DNA of 64,000 bases. Origin: JALYXV01 sp963733505. GTDB lineage: Bacteria > Actinomycetota > Acidimicrobiia > Acidimicrobiales > Palsa-688. The DNA is taken from NCBI GenBank assembly GCA_963733505.1, contig CAVTDW010000017.1, positions 62,001 to 126,000 of the forward strand, read 5' to 3'. Below the pieces are notes generated by a model. It was not told the DNA's origin, made no database searches, and saw only the letters and a list, made by a program, of their open reading frames with translations. How positions within the stretch are numbered: the stretch's first letter is position 1; each line of letters starts with the position of its first letter. Made by a program: the position numbers and the translations under genes. This document shows positions 38,101 through 47,054 of this stretch, piece after piece.

Positions 38101-40363
38101 CTACCCGAGCCGCCGGCGCCGCCTCGTCATGGTGAGGGTCACCAATCCGAGGACCAGGAAGATCAAAGCCAAGGCGCTCGACCCTCGGATATCGGCACCG
38201 GTGAAGGACAAGGCGCCCGGCCGAGTGGTCGCCGTCGTGGCGGTCGCAGCGGCGGTCACCGTCAGTGTGGTCTGGGCTTTGGTGGTGCCGCTGCTGGTGC
38301 TGACAACCACGGTGTGGGTCCCGATGGCGGTGCTGGCCGGAATGGTGACGGTCACCTGATAGGCGCCCAGGGCGTTCGCGGTCGCGGTGGCGAGCAGCAC
38401 CGGGTCACTGAAAAGGGTCAGGGAAAGTGGGCTGCCCGCGGGGAATCCGCCGCCAAAGATCACCGTCGTCTGGCCCGCCTCCACGATCGCGGGGCTGGCC
38501 TGCGCCGTCGCAGCGAACGCCGAGGACGGTGCTGCTGGTCGTCGTCGTGGACCCGGGCAGCGTGCTGGTGGTGGTCGTGGTGGATTCGGGAAGGGTCGTC
38601 GTCGTCGAGGGCGTCGTCGTGGTCCCTTCGGGGATGGTGGTGGAGGTGCTGGTGGTGGTGGTGCCTTCGGGGATGGTGGTGGAGGTGCTGGTGGTGGTGG
38701 TGCCTTCGGGGATGGTGGTGGAGGTGCTGGTGGTGGTGGTGCCTTCGGGGATGGTGGTGGAGGTGCTGGTGGTGGTGGTGCCTTCGGGGATGGTGGTGGA
38801 GGTGCTGGTGGTGGTGGTGCCTTGGGGGATGGTGGTGGAGGTGCTGGTGGTGGTGGTGCCTTGGGGGATGGTGGTGGAGGTGCTGGTGGTCGTGGTGCCT
38901 TGGGGGATGGTGGTGGAGGTGGTCGTCGTCGTGGTGACGTCGGACACGACGACCGATTCCGCCTGGTCGTCGCAGGCGGTCGGCCCCGCGGCGTTGCTGT
39001 TGGCGTCGCCGCTATAGGTCGCAACCCACCGGTAGGTGCCCGACGACACGGTCGTGAAGGGAGCCGACGGATAGGGGCCGTTTCCACTGACGGGCACCGT
39101 GGAACTGAACGTCGTTTCCCCGGTGCACGTGGCGTTGTCGGGGCCGAACAGGCTGAAGGTGATCGTCCCGGTAGGAGCGAAGCCGCCCGAAAGGGTGGCG
39201 GTGTCGCTGATCGGCGCCCCGACGGTCACGTCCCCCGAGGCAGTGGTACCGATGACGGTGTTGGCCTTGGTGACCGCCACGCTCTCGTTGGCATCACCGC
39301 ACCCACTCGCCACGGGGTTGTTCCCCGTGTCGCCGCCGTACGAGGCCGTCCACCGGTACAGGCCGGGTGCGACGACGGCGAACGAACCCGACGTGTAGGC
39401 CTGGTTGCCCGTGACCGCTCGCACCGAGGTGAACGCGGGCGTGGTGGTGCAGTTGGCGTCGTCGGGACCGTAGAGATTGAACGTGATATTGCCCGTCGGG
39501 GAGCTGCCTCCGGCCAGCGTGGCGGTGTCGGTGACGGTGCCCCCGACGGCCACCGGTGACGAGGCCACCGTCGAGATGGTCGGCGTGGGCAGGGGCCCGG
39601 TGACTTCGACCGATTCGCCTTCGGTGAGACAGCCGTTCATGGATACCAGGAGGTTCTTGGCGTCGCCGCTGTACGACGCCTGCCACCGGTACGTTCCGGG
39701 AAGGGTCGGGGTGAAGGGGGGCGAGGGGTAGCTGCCGTTCCCGGCGGTCACGTCGACGGTGGCCGTGAAGACCGGCGGACCTGCGCAGAACAGGTCGTCG
39801 GGTCCCGTGAGGCGGAAGTCGATCGTGCCCGTGGGGGGCCCGAAACCGCTGAGCGTCGCCGTGTCGTGAATGGCGCCGCCCACCGCCACGCCCGGTGACG
39901 CCGTGGTGCTCAGAAAGGGCGTGAACTTGTCGACGGTCACCGACTCGGCCAGGTCCAAGCAGGACGTCGGACCGGCCGGGCTGTTGTTGGTGTCGCCGCT
40001 ATAGGAGGCGACCCACCGGAAGACGCCCGGCGTGGTCGTGGTGAAATGGTCTGAGTCGATTGCGCCGTTTTGGGTCACCGGGACCGTCGAGGTGAACGCG
40101 GGTGTGCCGGTGCAGGTGGCGTTATCGGGCCCGAACAGATTGAACGTAAGGGTCCCTGTGGGGTTGACCCCATTGCTGAGATTCACGGTGTCGAAGATCT
40201 GCAGTCCGACCGATCGTTCACCCGACGCGGTCGAGGTGATTGAAACCGGCGCGGGCACCGCGGCCGACACGGGTGTGGCCCCGATGAGGCAGCATCCCGT
40301 CAGCAGTGTGAGGGCTCCGAAGAGTCTCGCTATCCGGGTTCTGCCCACGACAAAAGGTACCAT
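38101..40363 (-). CDS. Second Ig-repeat surface protein with Thr stalk and LSFTG anchor (frameshifted)
   Basis: Restored length about 753 residues. A signal peptide (RLFGALTLLTGCCLIGATPVSA) leads to four Ig-like domains of the same family as those in the giant adhesin (GGAIHDTATLSGFGPPTGT; AFTSTVPVTQNG). They are followed by a Thr/Ser stalk of eight 13-residue repeats (TTTTSTSTTIPEG), and, after a +1 change near 38525, another Ig/IPT-like domain (SPAIVEAGQTTVIFGGGFPAG). The end has LSFTG, a hydrophobic segment and RRRRRLG, a sortase-type signal. It faces the giant adhesin across the M20 and transglutaminase genes. Probably a wall-anchored adhesin. Confidence 0.78.
38625..38936 (-). repeat. 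Eight 39-bp tandem repeats (Thr-rich stalk)
   Basis: The forward-strand unit begins ccttcggggatggtggtgg and is repeated exactly every 39 bases. In coding order the first three copies end in IPQG and the last five in IPEG. The repeat number is a whole multiple of 3, so changes in copy number would alter stalk length without breaking the frame. Confidence 0.9.
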
Positions 40364-40388
40364 TTGTCGGCTCTAAGGGCTCGATTGT

Positions 40389-41277
40389 TCACAACTGCCC
40401 GATGGTGCTGGACGTGGCGATGGCGATGTGCGGTGACTGTCCGGGCTGCAGCCAGCGCAGCACGGTTTTCAGGTCAACCGCCGGGAGGCTTATGCATCCA
40501 TTGGTCGCCTTGCCGTCGTCGACATGCACGAAGATCGCCGAGCCGGCCCCGGCGATCACGGGGCCGGTGTTGTAGTTCACGACCGCGAAGCTCTGGTACC
40601 CCACGGTGTTGGTCCATAGCGACTCACTTTGGGCCCCGAAGGGAGGTGTTTGGCCGCACGCGACGTGTTGGAAGGAGTTGTATTCGGGCGAAGCCGGATC
40701 CTCGTCCCACCAGTCACCGCACACCAGCTGGTGATAGCTGCCGTGGACCCCGGGATCGGGCGCGATGCCATAGAAGGCCGAACTGAGCCCGAACAGACCC
40801 TCCGGCGTGGTGCCGTCACCCTCGCGATGAGTGGTCGACAGCCCATGAAATCCGACCCGGCCGCTCCATGGTCCCCCCGCTTGGGACCAGCAGGCTGCGC
40901 TTCGTTGCCACAGCGTGACGGTGGCCGACGTGGCCGCGGTCGAAGTGGCGACCACGGTGATCAGTTGGGATCCGCCCCCTGTCGAGGCCATCTGGGCCGC
41001 GAGCGTCGCCGGACAGGCCGTCGACCGGGCAGCCACCGTCGTGGTCACCGACGGCCTCCGTGTCGTTGCGGTCACCGGTCGCGCCGTGGTGTTGGTCCGC
41101 GGTGGCGCGGTCGTCGTCGTCGTGGCGATGGCGGGCAGGGTCGTCGAGTCGATCACGCGTGGAAGAGGTGGTGGTGCTGAGCGCGACGCTCCGGGTACCG
41201 GCGCGGTTGCAGCCGGCCGCGACGATGGCGACGGCGACCAACCCCAGGTGCAGGCGTCGAGGTCGACCCAACCGCAT
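40389..41277 (-). CDS. L,D-transpeptidase (YkuD family) lipoprotein (frameshifted)
   Basis: Restored length about 295 residues. N terminus: basic start MRLGRPRRLHLG, hydrophobic core and lipobox VAAG-C. A Thr/Arg-rich linker is entered and the frame moves +1 near 41155. The C-terminal catalytic domain has GFHGLSTTHREGDGTTPEGLF near its start and the YkuD signature SAIFVHVDDGKATNGCISLP with the nucleophile Cys and the active-site His. It may cross-link peptidoglycan through 3-3 bonds, or attach proteins to it. It is divergent from an M15 peptidase gene with only 25 bases between the starts, suggesting common control. Confidence 0.75.
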
Positions 41278-41302
41278 CGCCGCGAGACCTTATCGTGAGG
41301 GC

Positions 41303-42163
41303 ATGCGGGCGTCCCACGGTCATGGGTCTGGCGATCGCCCGCTGCTCCTCCTGCTCCTGCCGCTCCTGCTCGCAGCCGCGGCCGCCACTGCGTGCCGCGC
41401 TTCCACACCCCGCCAGGGCGCGATCGCCCCTCGCCCGCCCACCACGACGCCGCTGACCGCCGCGACCACCGTTGCCCCCACGACGACGACTTCCACCTCG
41501 GCTCCCTCGAAGGCCACCACCGGCGCGACCTCGACCGCGTCGCCGACGTCGACCGCCGCGCCGTCAGCCACGCCGCCCGCTCCGTCGTCCGCCTCCGGCA
41601 CCTTCGTCGGTACTGTCGCCACCGTCGCGGCATCCGACCTGCCGTTCAGCTGGCACGCCGGTTGCCCGGTCGGGCCCACACAGCTGCGCCTGCTGCATCT
41701 CAGCTACTGGGGGTTCGACAATCAGCCCCATGTGGGCACGATGGTGGTCAACGCCGCCGTGACCTCCGATGTGCTCAAGGTCTTCGCCCGCTTGTTCGCC
41801 GAGCACTTCCCGATTCGTCAGATGCAGCCGGTCGACGTATTTCGGGGCAGCGACCCAGATTCGATGGCGGCCGACAACACCTCGGGCTTCAACTGCCGCG
41901 ACGCCGTGGCGCCGGGCCCGCCGCAGTGGTCGGCCCATGCCTACGGTGAGGCCATCGACGTCAACACGGTCGAAAACCCCTACGTCACCGGCGCAACGGT
42001 CATGCCCGCCGCCGGGGCGGCCTACGTGAATCGCACGCCCTACCGGCCCGGGATGGCCGTCGCCGGAGGACAGCTGGTGCAGGCCTTCGCCTCGGTCGGC
42101 TGGCCCTGGGGCGGCCGCTGGAGCTCGCCCGACTACCAGCATTTCTCCAAGACGGGCGGCTGA
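41303..42163 (+). CDS. M15-family peptidase-like lipoprotein
   Basis: 286 residues from ATG 41303. A short basic start, a Leu-rich core (LLLLLLPLLLAAAAATA) and a Cys form a lipoprotein signal, then about 90 residues of Thr/Ser/Pro/Ala linker. The C-terminal domain has the M15 motifs SAHAYGEAIDVN (zinc His and Asp) and DYQHFS (zinc His). Family members are D-alanyl-D-alanine carboxypeptidases or endopeptidases that trim peptidoglycan. Its opposite neighbour is an L,D-transpeptidase lipoprotein, which would use the tetrapeptides such trimming creates. Confidence 0.8.
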   Translation: MRASHGHGSGDRPLLLLLLPLLLAAAAATACRASTPRQGAIAPRPPTTTPLTAATTVAPTTTTSTSAPSKATTGATSTASPTSTAAPSATPPAPSSASGTFVGTVATVAASDLPFSWHAGCPVGPTQLRLLHLSYWGFDNQPHVGTMVVNAAVTSDVLKVFARLFAEHFPIRQMQPVDVFRGSDPDSMAADNTSGFNCRDAVAPGPPQWSAHAYGEAIDVNTVENPYVTGATVMPAAGAAYVNRTPYRPGMAVAGGQLVQAFASVGWPWGGRWSSPDYQHFSKTGG

Positions 42164-42168
42164 GCCGA

Positions 42169-42774
42169 TCAGGTCCCGGGGAAAGCCACGTCGGTCGCGG
42201 GGCATTCGTAGTCGCCGTTGACCTGGACGTTGCCCGTCACGACCGCCAGGCCGTCGCCACCGGTCCTGAGCAGGTTGCCCAAGGTGAGGACGAAGGCGCC
42301 CTGGGTCGACGTCGTGATGCTCTTCATCGTTTCGGAGTAGAGGGCCTTGGTGAGGAACCGCGGATCCACCAGCACCGCCGCCCCGGGCACGACGACCACG
42401 GCGGTCGGATGGGTGAGGACGGATTTGGCGGCCGTCCCGGGACCGCCGGCGGGTAGGTCCACCCGTACGAAGCGGCCCCCCTTGGGCGACGGGCCGCAAC
42501 TCACCTGGGTCACGGTGATCTGCGGGTAGAAGGGCGCCTGGAGTACCGCGGGCCGGACGCCGACGACCGTGAGGCTGCTCAGCGCCGCAATCGTGGTGGA
42601 TGTGGTCGTGGTCGCGATCGTCGTCGCAGGCGCCGCCGCCTTGGAGCTGCCGCACGCCACCAGTGCCACCGCCGCCACGACCGCTCCGGTTATCCGGAGG
42701 AGTCGGCTGCCCTGCCGCGGGTTCCGATCTTGTACGTGTTGCCCGACTCCGAGTCGCCCGTCCCCAGATCGCAT
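42169..42774 (-). CDS. Lipoprotein of unknown function
   Basis: About 201 residues. A hydrophobic stretch (LRITGAVVAAVALVAC) ending in a lipobox and then GSSK, a Thr-rich linker (TTIATTTTSTTIAAL) and a mainly beta domain (VVGVRPAVLQAPFYPQITVT ... PTAVVVVPGAAVLVDP). The long positive N-region (about 40 residues) is unusual; ATG 42774 is one candidate and the frame stays open to 42798. No family can be recognised. It lies back to back with the copper-ATPase gene and tail to tail with the M15 gene. Confidence 0.6.
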   Translation of the reverse strand: MRSGDGRLGVGQHVQDRNPRQGSRLLRITGAVVAAVALVACGSSKAAAPATTIATTTTSTTIAALSSLTVVGVRPAVLQAPFYPQITVTQVSCGPSPKGGRFVRVDLPAGGPGTAAKSVLTHPTAVVVVPGAAVLVDPRFLTKALYSETMKSITTSTQGAFVLTLGNLLRTGGDGLAVVTGNVQVNGDYECPATDVAFPGT

Positions 42775-42845
42775 GGCGACCATGATGCCCACAACCAACG
42801 CCGGTACTCGGGCAGCCTTGGGAACGCGCCCCGTCGTCGGGCAGG

Positions 42846-45546
42846 ATGGGAGCGGTGACCACGACCGAGGTAGCGCCGCGACACCTCGAGTTCGCGGTGG
42901 CCGGGATGTCCTGCGGGTCGTGCGCGGCCCGGGTGGAGCGCATCCTCCTCGGCCAACCCGCGGTTGTCTCGGCGTCGGTCAACCTGGCCACCCGCCGGGC
43001 CACCGTCGAGGTCCTCCCCGGCTCCGGCGACGCCGTCCGATCGCTGAGCGAAGCGGTCGAGCGGGCGGGCTACCAGCTTTCGGCCGCGACCACCGACGAC
43101 GGATCCGGGCCGCCAGACGGCGCCGCGCCCCGAGTTGACGCCGTCGAGCGTTCGCACGACCGAGACGAGCGAGCCGAGTTGGCCGAGCAGGCCGGATGGT
43201 GGCGGCGCCTGGTCGTCGCCTGGCCGCTCGCCCTCGTGGTGCTGGTCGTCTCCAACGCCTGGCCCCACGCCCAATCGGCCCGGTGGTTGGCGGCCGCCCT
43301 CACGGTCCCGATCCAGTTCTGGTGTGGCTGGCCGTTTCTCAAAGGTGCCGCCCGGAGGGCCCGGGTTCGCAGCGCCAACATGGACACGCTCATCGCGCTC
43401 GGCACGCTCGCCGCCTTCGCATTTTCCACCGCCGAACTGCTTTTCGGTCCCCGGTGTCCAGGCCCACGACCATGCCGCCGACCCGCGGGGCACCCCGAGC
43501 GCCTTCGGCCTGCACCTGCACTACGACATGGCGGCGCTGATCATCGCCTTCCTGCTGCTCGGGCGGTGGTTGGAGGCCCGGGGGCGCAGCCGGGCGTCGG
43601 CCGCGGTCCGGGCCCTGGTCGAGCTCGAGGCTCGGGAGGCCCACCTCGTGGCTCCCGACGGGACCGAGCGGCTGGTGCCCACCGCCGAGCTGGCCGCCGG
43701 CCAGGTCGTGCGGGTCCGGCCAGGCGAGAAGATCCCCGTCGACGGCACGGTCTCCTCCGGTTCGTCGGCGGTGGACGAGTCGATGCTCACCGGCGAGTCG
43801 GTGCCGGTGGACAAGGCGCCGGGCGATGCCGTGTTCGGGGCCACCGTGAACGGCCACGGCGTGCTCACCGTCGAGGCGACCGCGGTCGGTGCCGCCTCGG
43901 CACTGGCCGCCATCGTGCGCCTGGTCACCGCCGCCCAAGGCGCCAAGGCCCCGGTGCAACGGCTGGCCGACCGCGTCGCCCGGGTCTTCGTCCCCGTCGT
44001 GCTGGTCGCCGCCTCGGGCACCTTCGCCGGGTGGGCCCTCCTGGCCCATCGCCCCTACCAGGGACTGCTGGCGGCGGTGGCGGTGCTCATCGTCGCCTGC
44101 CCGTGCGCCCTGGGGCTGGCCACGCCGGTCGCCATCATGGTCGGAACGGGCCGGGCCGCCAACCTCGGCGTGCTCGTCAAAGGCGGCGACGTCCTCGAAC
44201 GATCGCAACGCATCGACACGGTCGTCCTCGACAAGACCGGCACCATCACCACGGGCCACATGTCCCTGGTCGAGGTCGTGACGGTGGCCGACGTGAGCGA
44301 GATCCAACTGCTGGCGTTGGCGGCCGCGGCCGAGGCCGGTTCCGAGCACCCCATCGGCCGGGCGTTGGTGGCGGGCGCCGCCGAGCGGGGCGTGTCGGCG
44401 CTGGCCGCCGCTGCGGATTTCCAGGCGGTCGCCGGCCACGGCGTGCGCGCCCGGGTCGACGGCCGGCTGGTCCTCGTCGGCCGATCGCTGTTGATGGCGG
44501 CCCAGGGCGTGACCGTCCCGCCGGCCCTCGCGGCCGACGTCGAGCGCCTCGAGACGACGGGCCACACCGTCGTGCTGGCCGCCTGCGACGGTGCGACCTG
44601 GGGCGCATTCGCCCTGGCCGACACCGTCAAGGCCGGCGCGGCCGAAGCGCTGGGCACGCTTCGGGCGATGGGGCTCGACCTGGTGATGCTCACGGGTGAC
44701 AACCCGAGCACCGCCGCGGCCATCGCCCGTCATGTGGGCATCGAGCGCGTCGTCGCGGGCGTCCTGCCCGGCGCCAAGGCGGCCGAGATCGCGCGCCTCC
44801 AGGCGCAAGGACGCGTCGTCGCCATGGTCGGCGATGGCATCAACGACGCCCCTGCGTTGGTCCAGGCCGACCTCGGGATCGCCATCGGTTCGGGAACCGA
44901 CGTCGCCATCGAAGCGTCGGACATCACGATGCTCTCCGCCGGCCTCGAAGGCGTGGCCACCGCCATCCGGGTGTCGCAGCGGACCCACCAGACGATCCTC
45001 GAGAATCTGGGCTGGGCGTTCGGGTACAACACCGCCGCCCTTCCGCTGGCTGCACTGGGCCTGCTGAACCCGGCCCTGGCCGGCGCCACCATGGGCCTGT
45101 CCAGCGTGTCGGTGGTCGCCAACAGCTTGCGGCTGCGCCATTTCGAAGCAGGGTCGGGAAAAGGCCTCGCCGGAGCGGCTCGGATCCGCATGGGGCGTCG
45201 CGGCGTGGTCGCGGCGTGGCTGGCCCCGATGCTGCTCCTGGCCGCAATCGTCGCGGGCACCCGGTGGGCCGCACGGTCGGCGCCGCCGGTCAATCGGACG
45301 GTGTACGTCGACGTCACCCCGGCGGGGTTGTCGCCCTCGCAGGTGGGGGCGGCGAGCGGCGAGCGGGTGGTATTCGTCGTTCGCAACCGGACCGCTTCGA
45401 CGTGCTCGGTCGACGTCGGCTCGCGAAAGGGCCCGCAGGTCCGGCCCGCTGCGTCAGGCCGCGTCACCGTCGAGCTGGAGGGCCACGGTCAGGTACCGCT
45501 GGGTTGCGCCGGCGGTCCGGGCGGCTCGGTCACCGTCACTGGCTAG
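42846..45546 (+). CDS. copA: Copper-transporting P1B-ATPase with C-terminal cupredoxin-like domain (frameshifted)
   Basis: Restored length about 899 residues. The N-terminal heavy-metal domain has GMSCGSCAARV (CxxC). After the first membrane helices the frame moves by +1 in the C4 run at 43449-43452, restoring LHYDMAALIIAFLLLGRWLEARGRS. The core has TGESVPVDKAPG, the metal-channel CPC in VACPCALGLATP, the phosphorylation site DKTGTITTG, HPIGRAL (HP locus) and MVGDGINDAPAL. The pump exports Cu(I). Beyond the last two membrane helices lies an extra membrane segment and an extracytoplasmic domain (YVDVTPAGLSPSQVGAASGE ... CSVDVGSRKG ... LGCAGGPGG) that looks like a cupredoxin. Such a fusion could pass copper on outside the membrane. 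It lies divergent from a lipoprotein gene. Confidence 0.82.
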
Positions 45547-45606
45547 CTCGGCGCTCGCCTCGGTGGTGTGCTCCGGGTACCGAGCCCGCACGGCCGGCGC
45601 GAGGGA

Positions 45607-45957
45607 TCAGCTGCACTTCTCGTCGGGCAGCGACACCAGCTGGGCCTTGTTGACGTTGACCACCATGGGCCCGGTGCAGCTCAGCCCCGACGTGCTGGCA
45701 ACCAGCGTGGCCTGGATGTCCTTACCGTCGGAGGTGGTGCCATGGCAGTCGATGATCCCGGGCGCCTGGCCGTCGCAGGTGATAGCGCCCTTCACCGCCA
45801 CGTCGTGCGATCGCAGTATCGACGTCACGTCGGCCGCCGTGGTGCTGCGAACCTTGTCTTTGCTGGGCCCCGACGATCCCTTCCCCCCACAACCGGCGAG
45901 GACCGCCACCGCCACGGCGACCGGGAGGATGAGTCGGGCACGATTCGACAGACGCAT
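45607..45957 (-). CDS. Small lipoprotein, DUF4333-like
   Basis: 116 residues from ATG 45957. The signal (MRLSNRARLILPVAVAVAVLAG-C) is a lipoprotein type. The mature part has VRSTTAADVTSILRSHDVAVKGAITCDG ... IDCHGTTSDGKDIQATLV and ends in CS. Three Cys remain in the mature domain. The spacing and SIxC-x-GTTxDGK pattern resemble DUF4333. Convergent with copA (gap 60). Confidence 0.65.
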   Translation of the reverse strand: MRLSNRARLILPVAVAVAVLAGCGGKGSSGPSKDKVRSTTAADVTSILRSHDVAVKGAITCDGQAPGIIDCHGTTSDGKDIQATLVASTSGLSCTGPMVVNVNKAQLVSLPDEKCS

Positions 45958-46055
45958 GCCCAGATAGTCGCCGATCAGGACCACGCGGTCCAGCCCACCG
46001 CCCAGCCGTACGCGCCGAGCCCGGATCAGGCCCGTCCCGCTAGGGTCTGGCGAAG

Positions 46056-47054
46056 ATGGCATTGGGAAGCCGCCCCGCCCGTACTACTCGCCGTCGGGGC
46101 CGGCCTTGGTTGTTCTTCGCGGTCCTGGCGACGGTGTTGGTGATCGTGATCAACGCCGCTCTGTCGGCTCGCTCGTCCGCGCCCGCCCGCGAGCAGGCCC
46201 AGCAGGCGTACCTCGATCTGGCCCTCCCCGCCATCGCGCAGTCGAGCCAGCAGGGCCTCGATATCAACGGCGTGCGAACACAGGCGCTGAGCCTGTCACC
46301 GCCCATCATCGCCAACCACATCAACGGGGTCCTGGTCCAGACCCAGCAGACGTTGGCCGCGGTCGAGAAGCTCAACCCGCCGCCATCGATGAAGACCGCC
46401 CACGCCCTGCTGATCGCGGCCATGGACATGCGCTACGCCGGGACCAAGGCCTTGGGCGAGGCGATCGGGACCGCCATGAGCGGCCAGGCGGTCGACGCCG
46501 GGGTGCAGGCCCTGGCCGGGGTGGGTCTCGATTTCCAGGCCGCCGATCGGGCCTACATCCTGTTCCAGCAGGCCATGCCCCACCTGAGCACACCGCCGCC
46601 CAACTCCCGCTGGGTGAGCGATGCCGGGGCCTACAGCCCCGCCACCCTGGCGGTGTTCGTGGCCAGCCTGCGTTCCGAGGGAAGCTCGGCGCCGGTCCAT
46701 GCCGTGTCGGTGGTCCTGGTGACGACCAACCCCCAGCCCGTGAACCTGCAAAACGGGGTCCAGATCCTGCCCGTCGCCCGGCAGCTCAGCTTGCAGATCG
46801 TCGTCGCCGACACGGGCAACCAGTCGGAGAAGAACCTGACGGTCACCGCGACCATTGCCCCGTCGGTTATCGGTCCCACCCAGACGGTACGCGACTTCGT
46901 CGACCTGTCGCCCGGTCAGACCCGCACGGTGAGCCTGGGCGGACTGCGGGTCCTGGCGGGCCAGCCGACCACCTTGACGGCGCGAATCGATGCCGCCCCG
47001 GGCGAGACCGAACTCGCCGACAACAGCAAGGTCGTCACGGTGCAGATGCAGTAG
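46056..47054 (+). CDS. Membrane-anchored extracytoplasmic protein, CARDB-like C-terminus
   Basis: 332 residues. A basic N terminus and one membrane helix (LFFAVLATVLVIVINAAL) are followed by a helical domain (~45-205) and a beta-rich tail (~215-332) resembling CARDB/Ig-like modules (LQIVVADTGNQSEKNLTVTATIAPS ... TVSLGGLRVLAGQPTTLTARIDAAPGETELADN). No catalytic motif is recognised. Its start overlaps the divergent lipoprotein's upstream region and its end overlaps the convergent GT-C-like gene by 20 bases. Confidence 0.65.
   Translation: MALGSRPARTTRRRGRPWLFFAVLATVLVIVINAALSARSSAPAREQAQQAYLDLALPAIAQSSQQGLDINGVRTQALSLSPPIIANHINGVLVQTQQTLAAVEKLNPPPSMKTAHALLIAAMDMRYAGTKALGEAIGTAMSGQAVDAGVQALAGVGLDFQAADRAYILFQQAMPHLSTPPPNSRWVSDAGAYSPATLAVFVASLRSEGSSAPVHAVSVVLVTTNPQPVNLQNGVQILPVARQLSLQIVVADTGNQSEKNLTVTATIAPSVIGPTQTVRDFVDLSPGQTRTVSLGGLRVLAGQPTTLTARIDAAPGETELADNSKVVTVQMQ

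Noticed and set aside
38625..38936. Possible CRISPR array
   Set aside because: Units of 39 bp are directly adjacent with no unique spacers and encode a Thr-rich stalk; no cas genes in the window.
38387..39559. Forward Gly-rich and Trp/Cys-rich open frames opposite the second adhesin, resembling PE_PGRS or WWW repeats
   Set aside because: They are the antisense of the Thr/Ser stalk and Ig domains, which have a signal peptide and LSFTG anchor on the reverse strand.
43390..45141. 583-codon reverse frame opposite the copper ATPase
   Set aside because: His/Gly/Asp-rich antisense of a gene with complete P-type ATPase motifs.
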